Positions 10,101 to 22,550 of a DNA stretch of 64,000 nt are shown here, piece after piece. The stretch is from positions 103,261,001 to 103,325,000 of the forward strand of contig NC_133026.1 in the NCBI RefSeq assembly GCF_048771995.1. The letters run 5' to 3'. The first letter of the stretch is position 1; each line of letters opens with the position of its first letter. The notes under the pieces were generated by a model. It did not search any database and was not told the DNA's origin. It saw nothing but the letters and a program-made list of their open reading frames with translations. This DNA comes from Taeniopygia guttata (taxonomy: Eukaryota; Chordata; Aves; Passeriformes; Estrildidae). A program made the position numbers and the translations under genes.

Positions 10101-12283
10101 CTTTACGACCTTTGTGCAAGGGCAGAAAGGGTAAATCTAAGTCACGAAGACAATTCTAAGATTTCAGAATTTCTGCATAAAAGACTGACCAACCTGAACA
10201 CGCTTTTCACTTGTTTTCTGTGTGCATTCTTGTGGTTATCAAAGATCAAACAAGTGCAAAAACCTCAGGAATTCTTTATGTAAAATCATACTGATTCCTG
10301 ACTGCTACAGCATCATGTTTCCAAGCTTTTGGTTCTCAGCAAGGATTCTAGGATGGATTCAAGGTAAGGGTAAGTATTTAGGATTCCTGATGAGGATCAG
10401 CTGCTGGAGTGATCTGTGCTTGCCGCTGGGGTTTTCAGACATTTACTGGCAAAGAGGAGTAAAGGCTGCTCTCTGGGGCTGTCTCTCTCTGGGGCCTCCT
10501 TCAGCTATTCCCTGTGCCAGCCCTTTGCTCCCTCATCTGCACATGGTCCTCCCTTATGTCTGTGATTAGTGCATAAGCATATGGAAATAGAATATTATTC
10601 TTACCGTAGAGACAAGTATATTCAGTGATGTTAGTTTTAAGACGGTGCAGAAACTTCTTAAGTGATGTAATCATTTCCATTCTGAGACTAAAATCTGTGT
10701 AGCTTCCTCTGGGGAGTGGTTTGTGAAACTTGCATTAATGTAAATGTAGTTTTGTTTCCACAGTTTGAAGACAAACCCCCGTGTAAAATTAAAGATTAAA
10801 AAAATAGTGAATTGTAGGCTTAATCTTGCTTGGAGTTAGAGTCTTCCTTTTCAGGTTTTAACTTTAAAGTACAGGATCAGACCTCATGTATTTCTTTCAG
10901 TGATGGAGAAATTATTATTTGTCTACCACATCTCATAACTGCTTTGTCCTGTTGTCTAAGAGGGGGTGCCTCTGGCTCTGTTTTCTTTTGTAATACCCGA
11001 GTGAGTATAGCAAGATCAGCATGACAAATGGCACAATTGACAATCTCAGCTTAGCTCAAGAACTTGGGGCTTGAGAAGAAACAGATCTCTCTTTCCTGAA
11101 ATTCGACACTTTGGGTGCAATTTATGCAATCGGGTTTTGCTTATCTGTAAGAAGTTAAGCAGGTAAATCAGGTATGGCTGACCAAGCTAAAAAGTGGTTT
11201 TAAGTTTTTTTGGTTTGTTTTAATTGTGGGATTCCTAAATTGCTTTTACCACTGACGGTAGTGCATACTGAAGGAGGACAAGGCAGGAGGTTTACTGCAA
11301 GATACCCAAAACAAGAGTGACCTTGCTTTACTGACTTAGACAGTCTAGTATTTAGTTGGACAATCTCCACTTAGGGCTGTGCGTCAGCAAACTATATCTA
11401 ACTGTATAAAAATCACTGTATAAAGCAACAAAAACAAAGCCTAAGTTATCTGCACTTGGCAGCTGTTTTTTTTTTTTTTTTTTGGTTTTTTTTCAGAGTA
11501 GAATATTAATTTTGAATGAAATAACTTTTAAAAGAATAATAGCTATATTGGGCACTTATATTCTGTTTTGTGTAGTCTACTGTAAAGGAAATAACATTAT
11601 GGCTAGCCAAATATTTGCATGGCTGAGTCTACATTTGAAGTTTGTTTTGTTTTTTGAGAGTTGTGTTTCAGGAACATTGTCTCTGAAGTTATTTCTGTCC
11701 TTATGAGACAAGGTTAAATTTGACTTCCAGAAGGACAAAAAATGTAATGGTAGTGAATGAAATATGCACAAAATATTACCTGGTAGAAGAATAAATTACA
11801 TCAGTAGTTTAGAGGAAAAATCTAACTTGGAGTATTTGTTATGCCTGTGACCTAAGAAAGAACATCTTAATACTTAGGGAAATAGCAAGTTTTTGCTAAA
11901 GACACACAGTCACCTTTCCCTGTCATTAGGGTGAAAGGTTTATACAGGAAATAAGAGTGCCTTCTGGCACTGCAGAATTTCTATACGTTTTTAGCAGAAT
12001 ATAAATATGAGCATTATTTACGAGGTATAATAGTACAGAAAAAACTATTCAGACATATAACTCCATGTTCAGCAAAGATTGAAAAGGATACAGACTAATT
12101 AGAAGCCAATAGAATTTTATGACAAGCTACTGTTAAACACTGCGTACTGAATTTTGAAGAGCTGCCACTGCTGTCTGTGCTGTACCTGCTCTGAATATAT
12201 TCTGAGAGCTTTGTTTCCAAAGCTGTCTGATTTGGACGTCTATAGGTTTTGCATCCACTTGATTGTATTTGTTGCTGTTACTG
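7150..12283. other. Intergenic, no gene seen
   Basis: AT-rich sequence upstream of TGIF1. Open frames here are short, lack family resemblance and show no splice-supported structure. Homopolymer A and T runs occur near 7,370-7,510 and 9,247-9,302. I see no CR1 fragment or RNA gene in this interval. Confidence 0.6.
11467..11483. repeat. Poly(T) run
   Basis: An unbroken run of about 17 T residues followed by a second T8 run. It is low-complexity sequence and no attached retroposon was recognised. Confidence 0.8.
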
Positions 12284-12309
12284 TTCTATTAATCTTCAGA
12301 TTAATAGAA
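12284..12309. repeat. Perfect 12-bp inverted repeat, 2-bp spacer
   Basis: The arms at 12284-12295 and 12298-12309 are exact reverse complements around a TC spacer. Each arm contains ATTAAT, which resembles homeodomain or POU target sites, and a further AGATTAAT follows at 12309-12316. The element lies about 30 bp before the CR1 fragment at 12,341 and is not part of the CR1 consensus as I know it. Confidence 0.6.
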
Positions 12310-12340
12310 GATTAATGCAACTGTAGAATTGGAGATTGAC

Positions 12341-12628
12341 TTTTTACAAGGGCTTGTAGTAATAGGACAAAGGGGACTGGCTTTCAACTGAAAAAAAGAG
12401 AAACTTTAGATTAGGTATTAGGAAGAAGCCCTTCACTGTGCCTGTGGCAAGACATGGAACAGGTTGCCCAGAGAAGCTATGGATGCCCCATCCCTGGAAG
12501 CCTTCAAAACTAGGCTAAATGAGGCATTGAGCAATCTGGCTTAGTGAAAGTTGTTCCTGTGCATGGCAGGGGGGGTTGAAACTAGATTATTTCCAAAGTT
12601 CCTTTCAACCCAAATCATTCTGTGATTG
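12341..12628 (+). mobile_element. CR1 LINE 3' fragment
   Basis: The sequence follows the 3' end of avian CR1. It has the 'ACAAGGGC-TGTAG-AATAGGACAA' opening, the 'TTTAGATTAGGTATTAGGAAGAAG' block, 'GGAACAGGTTGCCCAGAGAAGCT', 'CATCCCTGGAAG' and the tail 'CATTCTGTGATTGTA', a diverged form of the CR1 terminal repeat. It is 5' truncated and non-coding, as are most bird CR1 copies. Several substitutions show that it is an old copy. Confidence 0.92.
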
Positions 12629-12797
12629 TAAATTTACAGCCTTATGGGACAGCTTCTTCAATTGAACATATAAGTAAACTGTTAATGTTCAATTTACTGA
12701 GCATTTCTGTGCATTGAAAAGATGCAGTGCCTGCTTGAGAGGCTCAGCCTAAAGGAACAAATTTGTAGAATAAGGGATTACTGTGTTTGTCTTGCAA

Positions 12798-12838
12798 GTA
12801 GTAGTAGTAGTGTCTTGGAAGTAGTAGTAGTAGTAGTG
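12798..12838. repeat. Interrupted (GTA)n trinucleotide repeat
   Basis: Two GTA runs (12798-12810 and 12821-12837) flank the 10-bp interruption TGTCTTGGAA. Confidence 0.9.
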
Positions 12839-12839
12839 A

Positions 12840-15687
12840 GCTGATCTTTCAGCTGGGTAAAAAGTGATCAAATGATGACTGAAAACCTTTCACTGCCGAG
12901 GTTGTGTAAGATGTTTTAAGTGACAGGTACTGGGTGTTGGCTACCTTTCTATAAAATCCTAGCCATAGCCTGAGGCTTTAGTCTCCTCCAGGCAAATGCA
13001 TATTGAGATGATTTAGGACTGAGTGCCTGCCTGCAGTTATGATTTAGGGCACCAAGGGCACTAAACCTGCGTGTGGCCCATCCAAGAGTCGGTGAGAAAC
13101 AGAGACAGTCTACCAAGTAATTTCATCATGGATTTGTTGTTTTTTTTGGAATGGATCACATCAGTTGGATGGGGGCTTCTGCTCTTTCACCCTCAGTACT
13201 TTTTGTACTATGGAATATAAGTGAGGTGTCAGTGCTTGATTTTAAAACCCCAAGCCTAAAGGTTTGCAGACAAAGGAGGTTTGGGCAGTGCAGAGAAATG
13301 GGAATGCATGCTGGTTTTTGGTGGTGCTGACATTTTGAGTCTACATGGAGCTTTCACCTCTCTGTGTATGGTAACTATTAAGACAGTAAAATCTGTTTTT
13401 CCTCCTGTTGCAGTTAAGAGGTGTGGTAAGAGCTATCATCCTACTACCAGCAAATATTAGAATCTCTTACACCTACTCCACTTCTGTGCTCCTCATGAAG
13501 TGTAACAAAATATGATCAGTCCAGGTAGGGTCATTTGCCTCCTGAGGAGCTGGAATTGAATCACCTGAATGCTTACAATCTTATGATTTACCTGACTTGA
13601 GCTGTTAGGAGATAAACCTCAAGTGTGGAGGTGTTTGATTAACTGATTAATCCGGCAAGTGTAACAAAAGGCTACAGCCAGTTTCGAATGCCTTTCAATC
13701 TTTCTGTTGTTTGCAACTTCTCGAGGTGCTAATTGTTTTACCTGTGGCATCTATTCCAGTCTTTTGTAAGTGTGCCTGCAGCCACAAAATCTAGGAAAGC
13801 TGCATGCAGCTAGGTTCTGGCTAGCATTTGTATCTTTAAATCATGCTAGTTTAAGACTGACTAACTTCCCCTTCGAAGACAGAACTTTTTAGCCTTAAAT
13901 GTGAAATGAAAATGTTTAAAGTTTCAAAACCACCATAAGTATTTTTGACTTGTTGGCTGAAAGCTAAGCGGTATTATAGCAGTGATGTGCTCACACCCAT
14001 TTCACTAGAAAAAACCTGCCCCCTGGTTCAGTAGGAGATAAATTATGTATGCCTACAGTAAACTACAGTGGACACAAAGCCCTATATAACTGTGTACTGT
14101 CAAATTGTTAACCTGTACCTACCTAGTCATTGTTGTCATAATATGCCTAAGTCATGCTAAAATACAGAAATGCCCATCTGTGAGTGATTGTCATGCAGAT
14201 AACAGGAACCATGTGCCATGGGCAGAGTATTTTTTTAGTTTCCCCACTTTAAACTGTATTTTTTTATCTGATCTTTAACACAAACCACATATTTGAGAGA
14301 GACAGAGATAAGGATTATTGCTATCACATTATGTAAGTGATAGTACTCTTTGCCTGGTAATTAATCTGGTGGTAGTGTCATCTGCCAAAATGTGATTTCT
14401 CAAATTGTTTGGTGTTTAGAAGTGGAATATCTTATGTGTAATAAAGATTAAAACTCTTAGCAGCTATTATGCATTCTGAATAAGAGTGCTGAATGACTTT
14501 CTTACTCAGTATTTTTTTAAATGCCAAAGTTTTAAAGCTTGTTCTGTGCTATAGATATTAAGTACTGAGAGAAAACTGCTGTTGACCTGAAAACTTTCTT
14601 ATACTGCTGTACTGTTTCTTGCTTTATTTCATAGTAACATCGTTAATTTACACATAGTCTTGGTATGAAAACATGATAATTGATCCTACCAAACTAAAGG
14701 AATAATAACATGCAATGCATTTATCTAATACTCTTTGCTGCCTTAATGTACACAGCACTTCAGAGTGATATTCTACTCTATGTATGTGGGTATGTTCTAA
14801 TCTAACAAATATGTATGTGCCTCTGAATATATTTACACACAATATAGTAACCTCTAGCAAGCTTCACCGTTGGTGTATATCTGTGAAGAAAATACAAAGC
14901 AGAGGGCATTAAGCACTGCTTGAATACACCTGTGTATGTGTAAATATGCACACAATGCCATTAGTTATTTTATGTTCCTTGTTGTCTTACTATGTTAATA
15001 ATGATAATAGCACATGTCCAGATGGAAGATACTAGTCTGCAAATTTGGTGACAATGGTATTATTTTTGGAAGGCTTAATGAATGGAATGCCTAGCAGAAA
15101 TGATCACTCTGGTGTGCCATGTCTGCTGGGAAATGATAAGCCTCTGTAAAAGTTCTCTGTAGACTGGCCAAAATTTAAGTCCTGTCCAAGTGACACATGC
15201 CATGCTAAATTAACTCTGAGCACTGCTAACAGTATGATTTTGTCATTGTGGCATTCCTGCTTCACTAACTGGCAAGATGTAAGGCTTAGTGTTGGTGAAA
15301 CACCACACTAACATAGACATTCTACTTTTCACTCTCAAACCGACTTTAGACTTTCTTGTCAATGTACTATCATGTTATGCATTACCACTGCTAAGAAAGT
15401 CATGATGATTATTATTTTCAGCAGTAACACCTTCTGTTAAGTGGCTAAACAGTTTATTAACTGCTACTTCAGAAATACAATGCCCCTGTCAGAAACGTCC
15501 ACTATCCTTCAAAAGTGTAAAATTCAATACAAGTAAGGTGAGACTTGTTGGTGGCCCAGTGCCAGGAGTAGTTTAAGGCAGCAGTGAGGCAAGCAGGTGT
15601 TGGTGAAGATAAGATAAACAAAAGACTACCTGGGACTGTGAACAAATGGAGGACTCAGTACTATTCAAGTAGGCAAAGTTAAGGTTT
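12840..15687. other. Intergenic, no gene seen
   Basis: AT-rich sequence without a convincing coding frame, CR1 body or RNA gene. The open frames are short and unlike any family I know. Confidence 0.6.
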
Positions 15688-15693
15688 AGATGG
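15688..15693. repeat. Target-site duplication, left copy
   Basis: AGATGG immediately before the TG end of the LTR. An identical hexamer follows the CA end at 16352-16357. A 6-bp duplication is typical of class II (ERVK-like) retroviral integration. Confidence 0.75.
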
Positions 15694-16351
15694 TGCCACT
15701 GTCCTCCAGAGCCCCTGCTAGCTCTGTGATGTCCCCGGCCAGTGGCAAGAGTGGGGAACTGGCCAGGCTGGGGTCCTGCCTGAGCCAGAACCTCTGAGCC
15801 AAATTCCCAGCAGCAGAGACTCCTTGGAGGAGTGAAGGGAACTGAGTAAAGGAGGTGGGGGAAGCTCTTTTATGGTACAAAGTCCAGCAAACTTATTGGA
15901 ACAGGTGAGTGGAAGGAACACAGGAGAGGAATGCAGGAAGAGACCACAGCAAAAAGAGCCCTGAACACCCCTGTGCATGGGTTTTAAAAATTTTTCAAAA
16001 CAGGGGATGGACACAAAAATACAACTAATGGGCAACTTCCAGGGTGTGGTTTCTGCTACTAAAATCAGGTCAAGGGGAGGAAAGAGGATCTGGCTGAGGA
16101 CTGGGCCTGAGGGTGAGGGACAGGGGACTTTCTAGAACAAAGGGTCAAGTTTGGGCTGATGGACAGGGTGAAGGGGCCAGATTGCCTTGATCAGCAGGGA
16201 AGAATCGGGAAAGTAGGGAGGGGATTCTTTGAGGGACAGTTGTGTAGGTGGGCATAAAACAGGGAAAAACCAACTGGAATAACTCAGGGGACACTGGAAC
16301 ATACCATAAAATGACAGAACATTCAACTCACTAAACTTACACGCTACAACA
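15694..16351 (-). mobile_element. Solo LTR of an endogenous retrovirus (likely class II)
   Basis: A 658-bp segment begins TGCC and ends ACAACA on the plus strand, so both strands give the TG...CA ends of a retroviral LTR, and it is bounded by identical AGATGG hexamers. Read on the minus strand it starts TGTTGTAGCG and ends GTGGCA. It has a TATA-like CCATAAAAGAG near 15,867-15,877 and an AATAAG poly(A)-signal variant near 15,892-15,897, which supports minus orientation. No internal viral genes are present, so it is a solo LTR left by recombination between the two LTRs of a provirus. The family is not named because no library search was possible. The ends and duplication are directly visible; the ERVK-like class is inferred from the 6-bp duplication. 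Confidence 0.75.
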
Positions 16352-16357
16352 AGATGG
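16352..16357. repeat. Target-site duplication, right copy
   Basis: AGATGG, identical to 15688-15693, directly after the CA terminus of the LTR. Confidence 0.75.
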
Positions 16358-19300
16358 TCTTTGGTGTTTTGAAGCCTAACTCAGATTAATGGAAAAACTT
16401 CTGTGGACTTCTATGAGGCAAAGTGTATAGCTTGTAGTTCTGCTAGCATTCAAAGATGCTGCAGCTCTCATTAATTTCTGCAATATGAAAGGACCTGACC
16501 AGCAAATTAATAAAATGTAACTTGCTTTGACGAGCCAGAGGGAGATATAAAAGAGATATACTGGAGACAGGAGAATGAGCTGTGCAGCAGAAAAAACCAT
16601 GAGGCTGCCCATGAATGCCTGGTGATGGCATATTGTGCTTTGCTGTCAGTCTGTTGACTCATGCACACTTCAAAAGAGCTCTCGGGGGAGCCAGTTACAC
16701 GAGTTGCTGCCTGATGCATTGTAAATCACGGCAGTACTTTTTTTGTTGTTGTTTGTTTGGATGGGCCTTGAGTGTGCCTAATGCTGTTTTGAAACAGCAC
16801 ATAATGGCACTGGAACTTGGGACTTTCACTAAAAATGGGGCGGAGGGATAAGGAAAACCTGCCCCTACAGATGGGATCAGTTAGAGCTGCTTCATTGTTG
16901 GCTGGACATATGTTGTTTAACAGTGTGCTGCTCTTGTTCAGAGCTGAGAATGCAGCAGCAGCCATGAGCTTTGTGGAAGTTGAATAGAAATGAAACCAAA
17001 AAGCTCAGTGTGGTCTATCTCCATGGTTTGTCTCAGGGATGATGTACCACTAAGACTTGGTCAGAAAACACAGCAAATGCTTCAGAGGGTCAGGTCAGGG
17101 ATGGTGGTGCCAGGTGCTGCTTTAGCGTGGAGTTTCTTCCTAGGAACAACAAAGTGTTTCTCTGAGGAGCAGGCAGCAAAGGGTGGCCGTGGGCACCGAG
17201 CAAACCTTGAAATGTTGCAGCCATAACATTAGAGGAGAACAAGGTCCAGAATTTTAGGCAGGATTCCTGGGGAAAGGAGGTTTAGAGAAGTGTGTTGCCC
17301 TTGTCTGTTGGTCTGCCTGGATTCTTTAGTAATTTTAGAAGTTGTAGAGTTGTAGGACAATTCCAGATAAATTTTACAGAATTCAAAAGAATCTCTCCAC
17401 AGAAGGAAAGTCAGCGACAGGAGTTCAGTTATGTTTTTAGTGACAAACCAACAAGGGGGAAAATTTTGAGTGCCTCGAGCACAAGACAAATAGTGGTGAG
17501 AGTTTGTATCTTAGTTGAAAGGGGTAATAAAAACATGAGACACAAAGCTACAGGTAAACATGAAGAACATTTCTCTCCCAGTGGAATTATTCATGGGTTT
17601 TAAAATGATGCTTGATGAATCATTTGTGTTTTTAAAGGCAGAGTAGAGATGCTTGCAGTTAAAAATCCACGTGCATAACTACAGTGATTGCACAGATGAC
17701 AAGGGACTTAGTAACACCAAATCTGATGTCTCCTTGATATCTGTTTGAAAACAATCAAACAACCTAAACCAAACAACAACAACAACAAAAAAAATACCAT
17801 ACCAAAACAAATATTTGTCTTGGTGAAGTTAGTTTTAAACAAAAATGTTAAACTAATAGCTTTGTTTGTCTGTCCCTAATTAGATTTCAAATTTTAATGT
17901 CCAGCACAAAAAAGAGATAAATTCAGTTGTCTTCCTTTTCTTTTCACAAGAGATCGCCAGTGGAATTTAAACAATGGGTAAATGATGACAAAACTTTTAT
18001 TTCAATGACTGATAATATAACAATGCCTTCAACGATGTTCCTGGAAGTATTTATTTTTTATTTTGAATAAGTAATGGAAATCAGTTCTCTCTTAAACTAG
18101 TGGAAGCAGAGGGTGTTTCTATAAACTCAAAACACAGAACTGCCTCTGGAAGACATGCAGATCAAAGAGGATATGGTTATGAAACATTAAAAGTAACCAT
18201 AATATCCAAGTCAGAGATTATCAATGAACCTCTGGTGCTGGCAATTCATGAGCTCCCAGGGCTGTGTGGGCTTTTTGCCTCTTGCTTTAGCACAGAGTAT
18301 GAAGGAAATCCCTTTTCTCTTTGCAGTACCAAGGAGATAATTTTGATGGATTTTAAAATTAACAGGAGGGAGTGTTTGCAAAGAAGGGTGTTCAGCTTCT
18401 CATGTTGCTTTACAAAACACAAGAAGTTTTTTTTAGATAGCCTTTCTTAGTTCAGTGATACCATGATTTCCTTATACTCAGAGGACGGTACAGGACTCCA
18501 TTTATAAACTTGTTATTTCATAGTTATCCAAGCTCTAAGAGTTGATGATCCTGTTTTGTTGATAGCAATGATCACATTAGTTACAGCTTTAAAAAAATTT
18601 GCATCCAGCCATGCAGACACAACATAACCACCAGTTTCCAGACACCAGATTTTAACCTGGTTTTAGGTGTTGTCTGGTATTTGCAGTGTCAGATTGTAGT
18701 ACTTGCAGTTAATAACTTACAGAATACTTGAAATTCATGCAAAGTATGAGAATAGCTGTCATTACAATATGCAGATTAAAAGTCAAGGGACTTGATTTCC
18801 ATATCTCATACTGAAGGACCCTGCACAGGGAATTAGCAGTGGTCTTTCCATATCCATAAAACCAGAATGGCTCTTACTGCTGGGCAAATTCTGGGGAAAA
18901 GGTTCTCTCCAGCTAACTTAATGCATTTGTGTTGCCACAAATATGACCAAGCCCACAAGTTTGCTTTGTGCTGTTTTAGTATGAGTACTTTGACTTCATG
19001 TGAAGTTGCTGTGTATGCTTAATGTTTTCTGGCTATTGCTGTCTGGCAGGCTGGCAGCCATCCAGGCAGCTCTGAAGTCATGTAGCAATGCAATGGTGCC
19101 CAGTGTGTTACCTGCAGGCATACAGGTAAGTATGTAGGGTCATATAAGAAAGTGCTTCCTTCATTGGATAGGCAGAGATTAATGGTAACACTTGTGCTTG
19201 GGCCTTAGAGAGGGTTAAAGCTGAAAAATTATAAAGCACAACCTGGCCTCTGAGGAATAGTGGAAGGAGATGGTGAGCCGGTCTTTGAGACAGGGTATGA

Positions 19301-22060
19301 TGAGGGTCCCTGATTTTGGGCTGTGTTATTTGCAGATTGACTACCAAGAAAATTAGCATCAGAAGCCAAAATGTATTTGGATGCCTCAGAGAGTTTGTGG
19401 GTACAGTTTTTACTTTTTCTAGGAAATGAGCATGGGGATTTAGTTTATATGGTTAGATAGTGTGAATATGCATGCAACTTTGAGTTCACTGCCTCTTTCC
19501 AGCTGTGGGTCAGTGACCTCCCTGCTGGTGTACCTGCTCTAATATGACTGAGTTATGGTTTAGTGAAATGGTTCTGCAAGTGGTAGTGAATGGAGAACCT
19601 GCTGCAGAGACAAGACTTGAACTTCTTTTTGTGATTGTGCTACCTGGTCCTCCTCTGAGTCAGAGATGGATATTCTAGACAAAAAAAAAAAAAAAAGCTA
19701 ATTCTTAGCTGAGCTGTGGCTTCCTTGATTAGTGTATCAGGGGAGCTGAACTAGTAATGACTTACATATCTGAATTCTAGTAAGGCAGAAGCTGTCTGCC
19801 TAATGTGTACCCAAAGCCCCAGTATCAACACTGAGGGGGAATGGGAACAATCAAATACCACCTTACAGCCACAAGCATCCTGAGATCATGAGCTTACATC
19901 TAATGAGCAGTTTGAAATAGTTCTTTGCCATCACTATTCCACCAACAGATTTGTTAGTTAACTAATTAACTAATCCCTTGAGCCAGGTAAGGAGATTAGA
20001 GCAGCTCTTGCTGGGAGAGCCTTTGTTGGGCCAGAAACATCAGATCAGATGTTTTGATCATGGTGCTGGTGGTAATTTTTAGTCATCTGTGGAATGATCA
20101 TCTGTAAACCCAGTGCAGATGTAAAGATTGCAGCAGGAGAAAGGTGTGGGAGGCAGTAAGCTGATAGGAAGGGAGTTTTGGTAAGGATTCCCCCGTGCTA
20201 CTTAAATCTTTATTTGTACTTTCCAAGTTCTTCTAGCTGGTACTTTGAATAATAGGCTTGTGAGGCCTCAGAATTCACTAGCCTTTCATGAGTAGCTTGG
20301 GTAATTATCTTTTTAGGAAATATTATGCTATTTTGAAATAGTAGAAGTCAGAGATGCACAAGTCCATCTCATGCAGGGATGGAGTGAGTCCATACAGATT
20401 ATTGTGGTGAATTTCATGGATTTGGAAATGAAATTACCTCTCTTCATTTCCCCACCCCATGTTTATACTGCTCTGTGGGCCTCTAGGTTAGTGGTAGGGT
20501 GGAAAAATAATTTTTCCTCTTTTTTCCCCCCTTTCCTACCCTTCTTACTATTTCTTCCTTGCTATGTTTTTCCTCTTGCTAGTATTTATGTGAAGAACAT
20601 CTATGTTATAAAAACACAGTTGTTACTGCTATTTATCCTGTAATATGAAAAGAATGAACAAGAGTGCAAAGTAATACTATATTTCATAGTTTGGGGACTT
20701 ACTGTTGAGGATTTTTTATATTTCAAGGGTTATTTAATTAGGCTTATGGAGGCTTCTTCTAAGCTAAGTACACATTGTTTCTCTACTATTCAAGTATCAG
20801 TGCTAAGTAATTACTGAAGCATTTTTATTTTTCTTGTTATCTTCCCTTGGCTTTCAATGACTTTGAAGTTTGGTTCAGGTCAAGTTGTACATTCATCTTT
20901 TAAAGCATCTGAAGTGATAACCTCAGCTTGTCCTTTAGATCCTGAAAGCTTACATTTCTGTTCAGCTTTTATTTAGCTCTTCATGTTCTGCAGCAAAATT
21001 ATTAGAGGTACTGAGGGATTTGGTTTTAATGAAAAATAGGAGACTACATCTGGCATTGCACAGACTTTGGAAGAATGTATTTTGGGAAAAAAACCCTCTT
21101 GTTGGATTTTGCTGCAACTGTCACCTGTCAGTTTGCTTTCTAGCAAAATCTGATTTATGGGTATGAAAATAGGATCCTTGAAAGCTGCCTGTTCAGGGAG
21201 AACATTTCCTTAATTAGCACTTCTTCACTCATGATTGGAAGTGGTGTAACCTTATGTCTTGGAATTTCCTTTTTGCCTCCAGAGAGTCTAATATTTATAG
21301 CATGCCTGTGTCTTTACATATGGTTGAATGCACCATAAAAAAGGTGGGTAGATACAAAATTATCTTTATATATTTTGTAAAGGTTTTTGTTTTCTGCGTC
21401 AACATCGTAATCTGTTTGGCAGATTTCTATCACCATTCTTCTAGAGAATTTTGCACTTTCCAAAATGGAGCATGCATTAGAATATTCATTTTGAATTATG
21501 AGCTGCTGTCTACCCAGAAAAAAATGTTTAGATACCTTGGAGAACAGCCATGGTGGGAGAATTTTTGGTCAATCTCAGGGCTGCTAAACTACACCCTTGA
21601 AGTGCAGGGCTATTATCCCATGCTTGGGAGCTCAGCCTCCAATATTGTTGAAGAGTTGTAGCAATCTTTGATTCTGCAGCGCTCAATGGCACCAATAATT
21701 TTGATTTTTAGACAAGCAAAAGTCGTATTGTCTTCCACAGCAACTTTTGGGCACTTCTAGTCTAGCTGCATTTGTGGAATGTGAACTGTGGATGAATGGT
21801 GAATGTGGAAATGTGATGCAGTGGTTCACTGTGAGTTCTCATTTGCCATGTAACATGGGCAAGTCATGATCCTCCTTTAAGAAAGGAAGATGGAGATGCT
21901 AATGGGGAAGTTGAATCCAAAAGTCAATGTTACAGAGCCTATGTTTAGGTACTGCATGTTCTGGGTAGTGCATGTTCTTACTTAGTGCCTTACTAAGAAG
22001 CGACATATATGTCCTGTCTAATGAGTTCTGAGGAACACTTTGGACCTGTTCCCAGTTGAA

Positions 22061-22106
22061 CATGGTATTTTATCATGGTATTTTACATGATGGTATTTTA
22101 TCATGA
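22061..22106. repeat. Short tandem repeat of an ATGGTATTTTATC unit
   Basis: Three imperfect copies of an ATGGTATTTTAT unit occur within 46 bp, with interleaved CATG and ATCATG half-palindromes. Confidence 0.7.
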
Positions 22107-22491
22107 GGTCATCTTTGATACCGGTGAAATGATTGCCTAAAATTTTTTATGCTTTGAAGCAGAAGAATTAGGTTCTTGCATGGGTAAAGACCTTGACATT
22201 GGTTGAAGTCTTCCCTTGTTCTGTGACTTCCCTTCTCAGTGATAATACTGAGATACTGCTGGAGCTAAATTATAAAAGAAGTCATTTCAATATATGCTAC
22301 TAAAATAGTGAATTAGCTGCCAAAGTTCAGGTTTGTTGGGAATCACTCCCTTTTTCCATAATTAACAGAATGCCTTCACAGGCACAGATGTATAAACTCA
22401 ATGTTAAAACATTATGATAAGGCTATAATGATCATGCACCAATTTGCAATGGATGAGTATTTCCTTTATGAGCTTTTATTTCACCATTTCA

Positions 22492-22550
22492 GAAAAAAAA
22501 AGAAAAAAAAAAGAAAAGAAAAAGGAGGGAGGAGGAGAGGATAAAAAAAG
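22492..22550. repeat. Purine-only (A/G) tract
   Basis: Almost entirely A and G on the plus strand, grading from A-rich to GGAG-rich. It is mirror-prone sequence and explains the Lys/Glu-rich frame crossing it. Confidence 0.85.

Noticed and set aside
15686..16326. Minus-strand open frames at 15.7-16.3 kb
   Set aside because: They lie inside the solo LTR, which has no coding capacity of its own.
21254..21661. 135-codon plus-strand open frame
   Set aside because: No domain, no relative that I recognise, and no splice or promoter context; expected by chance in a window this size.
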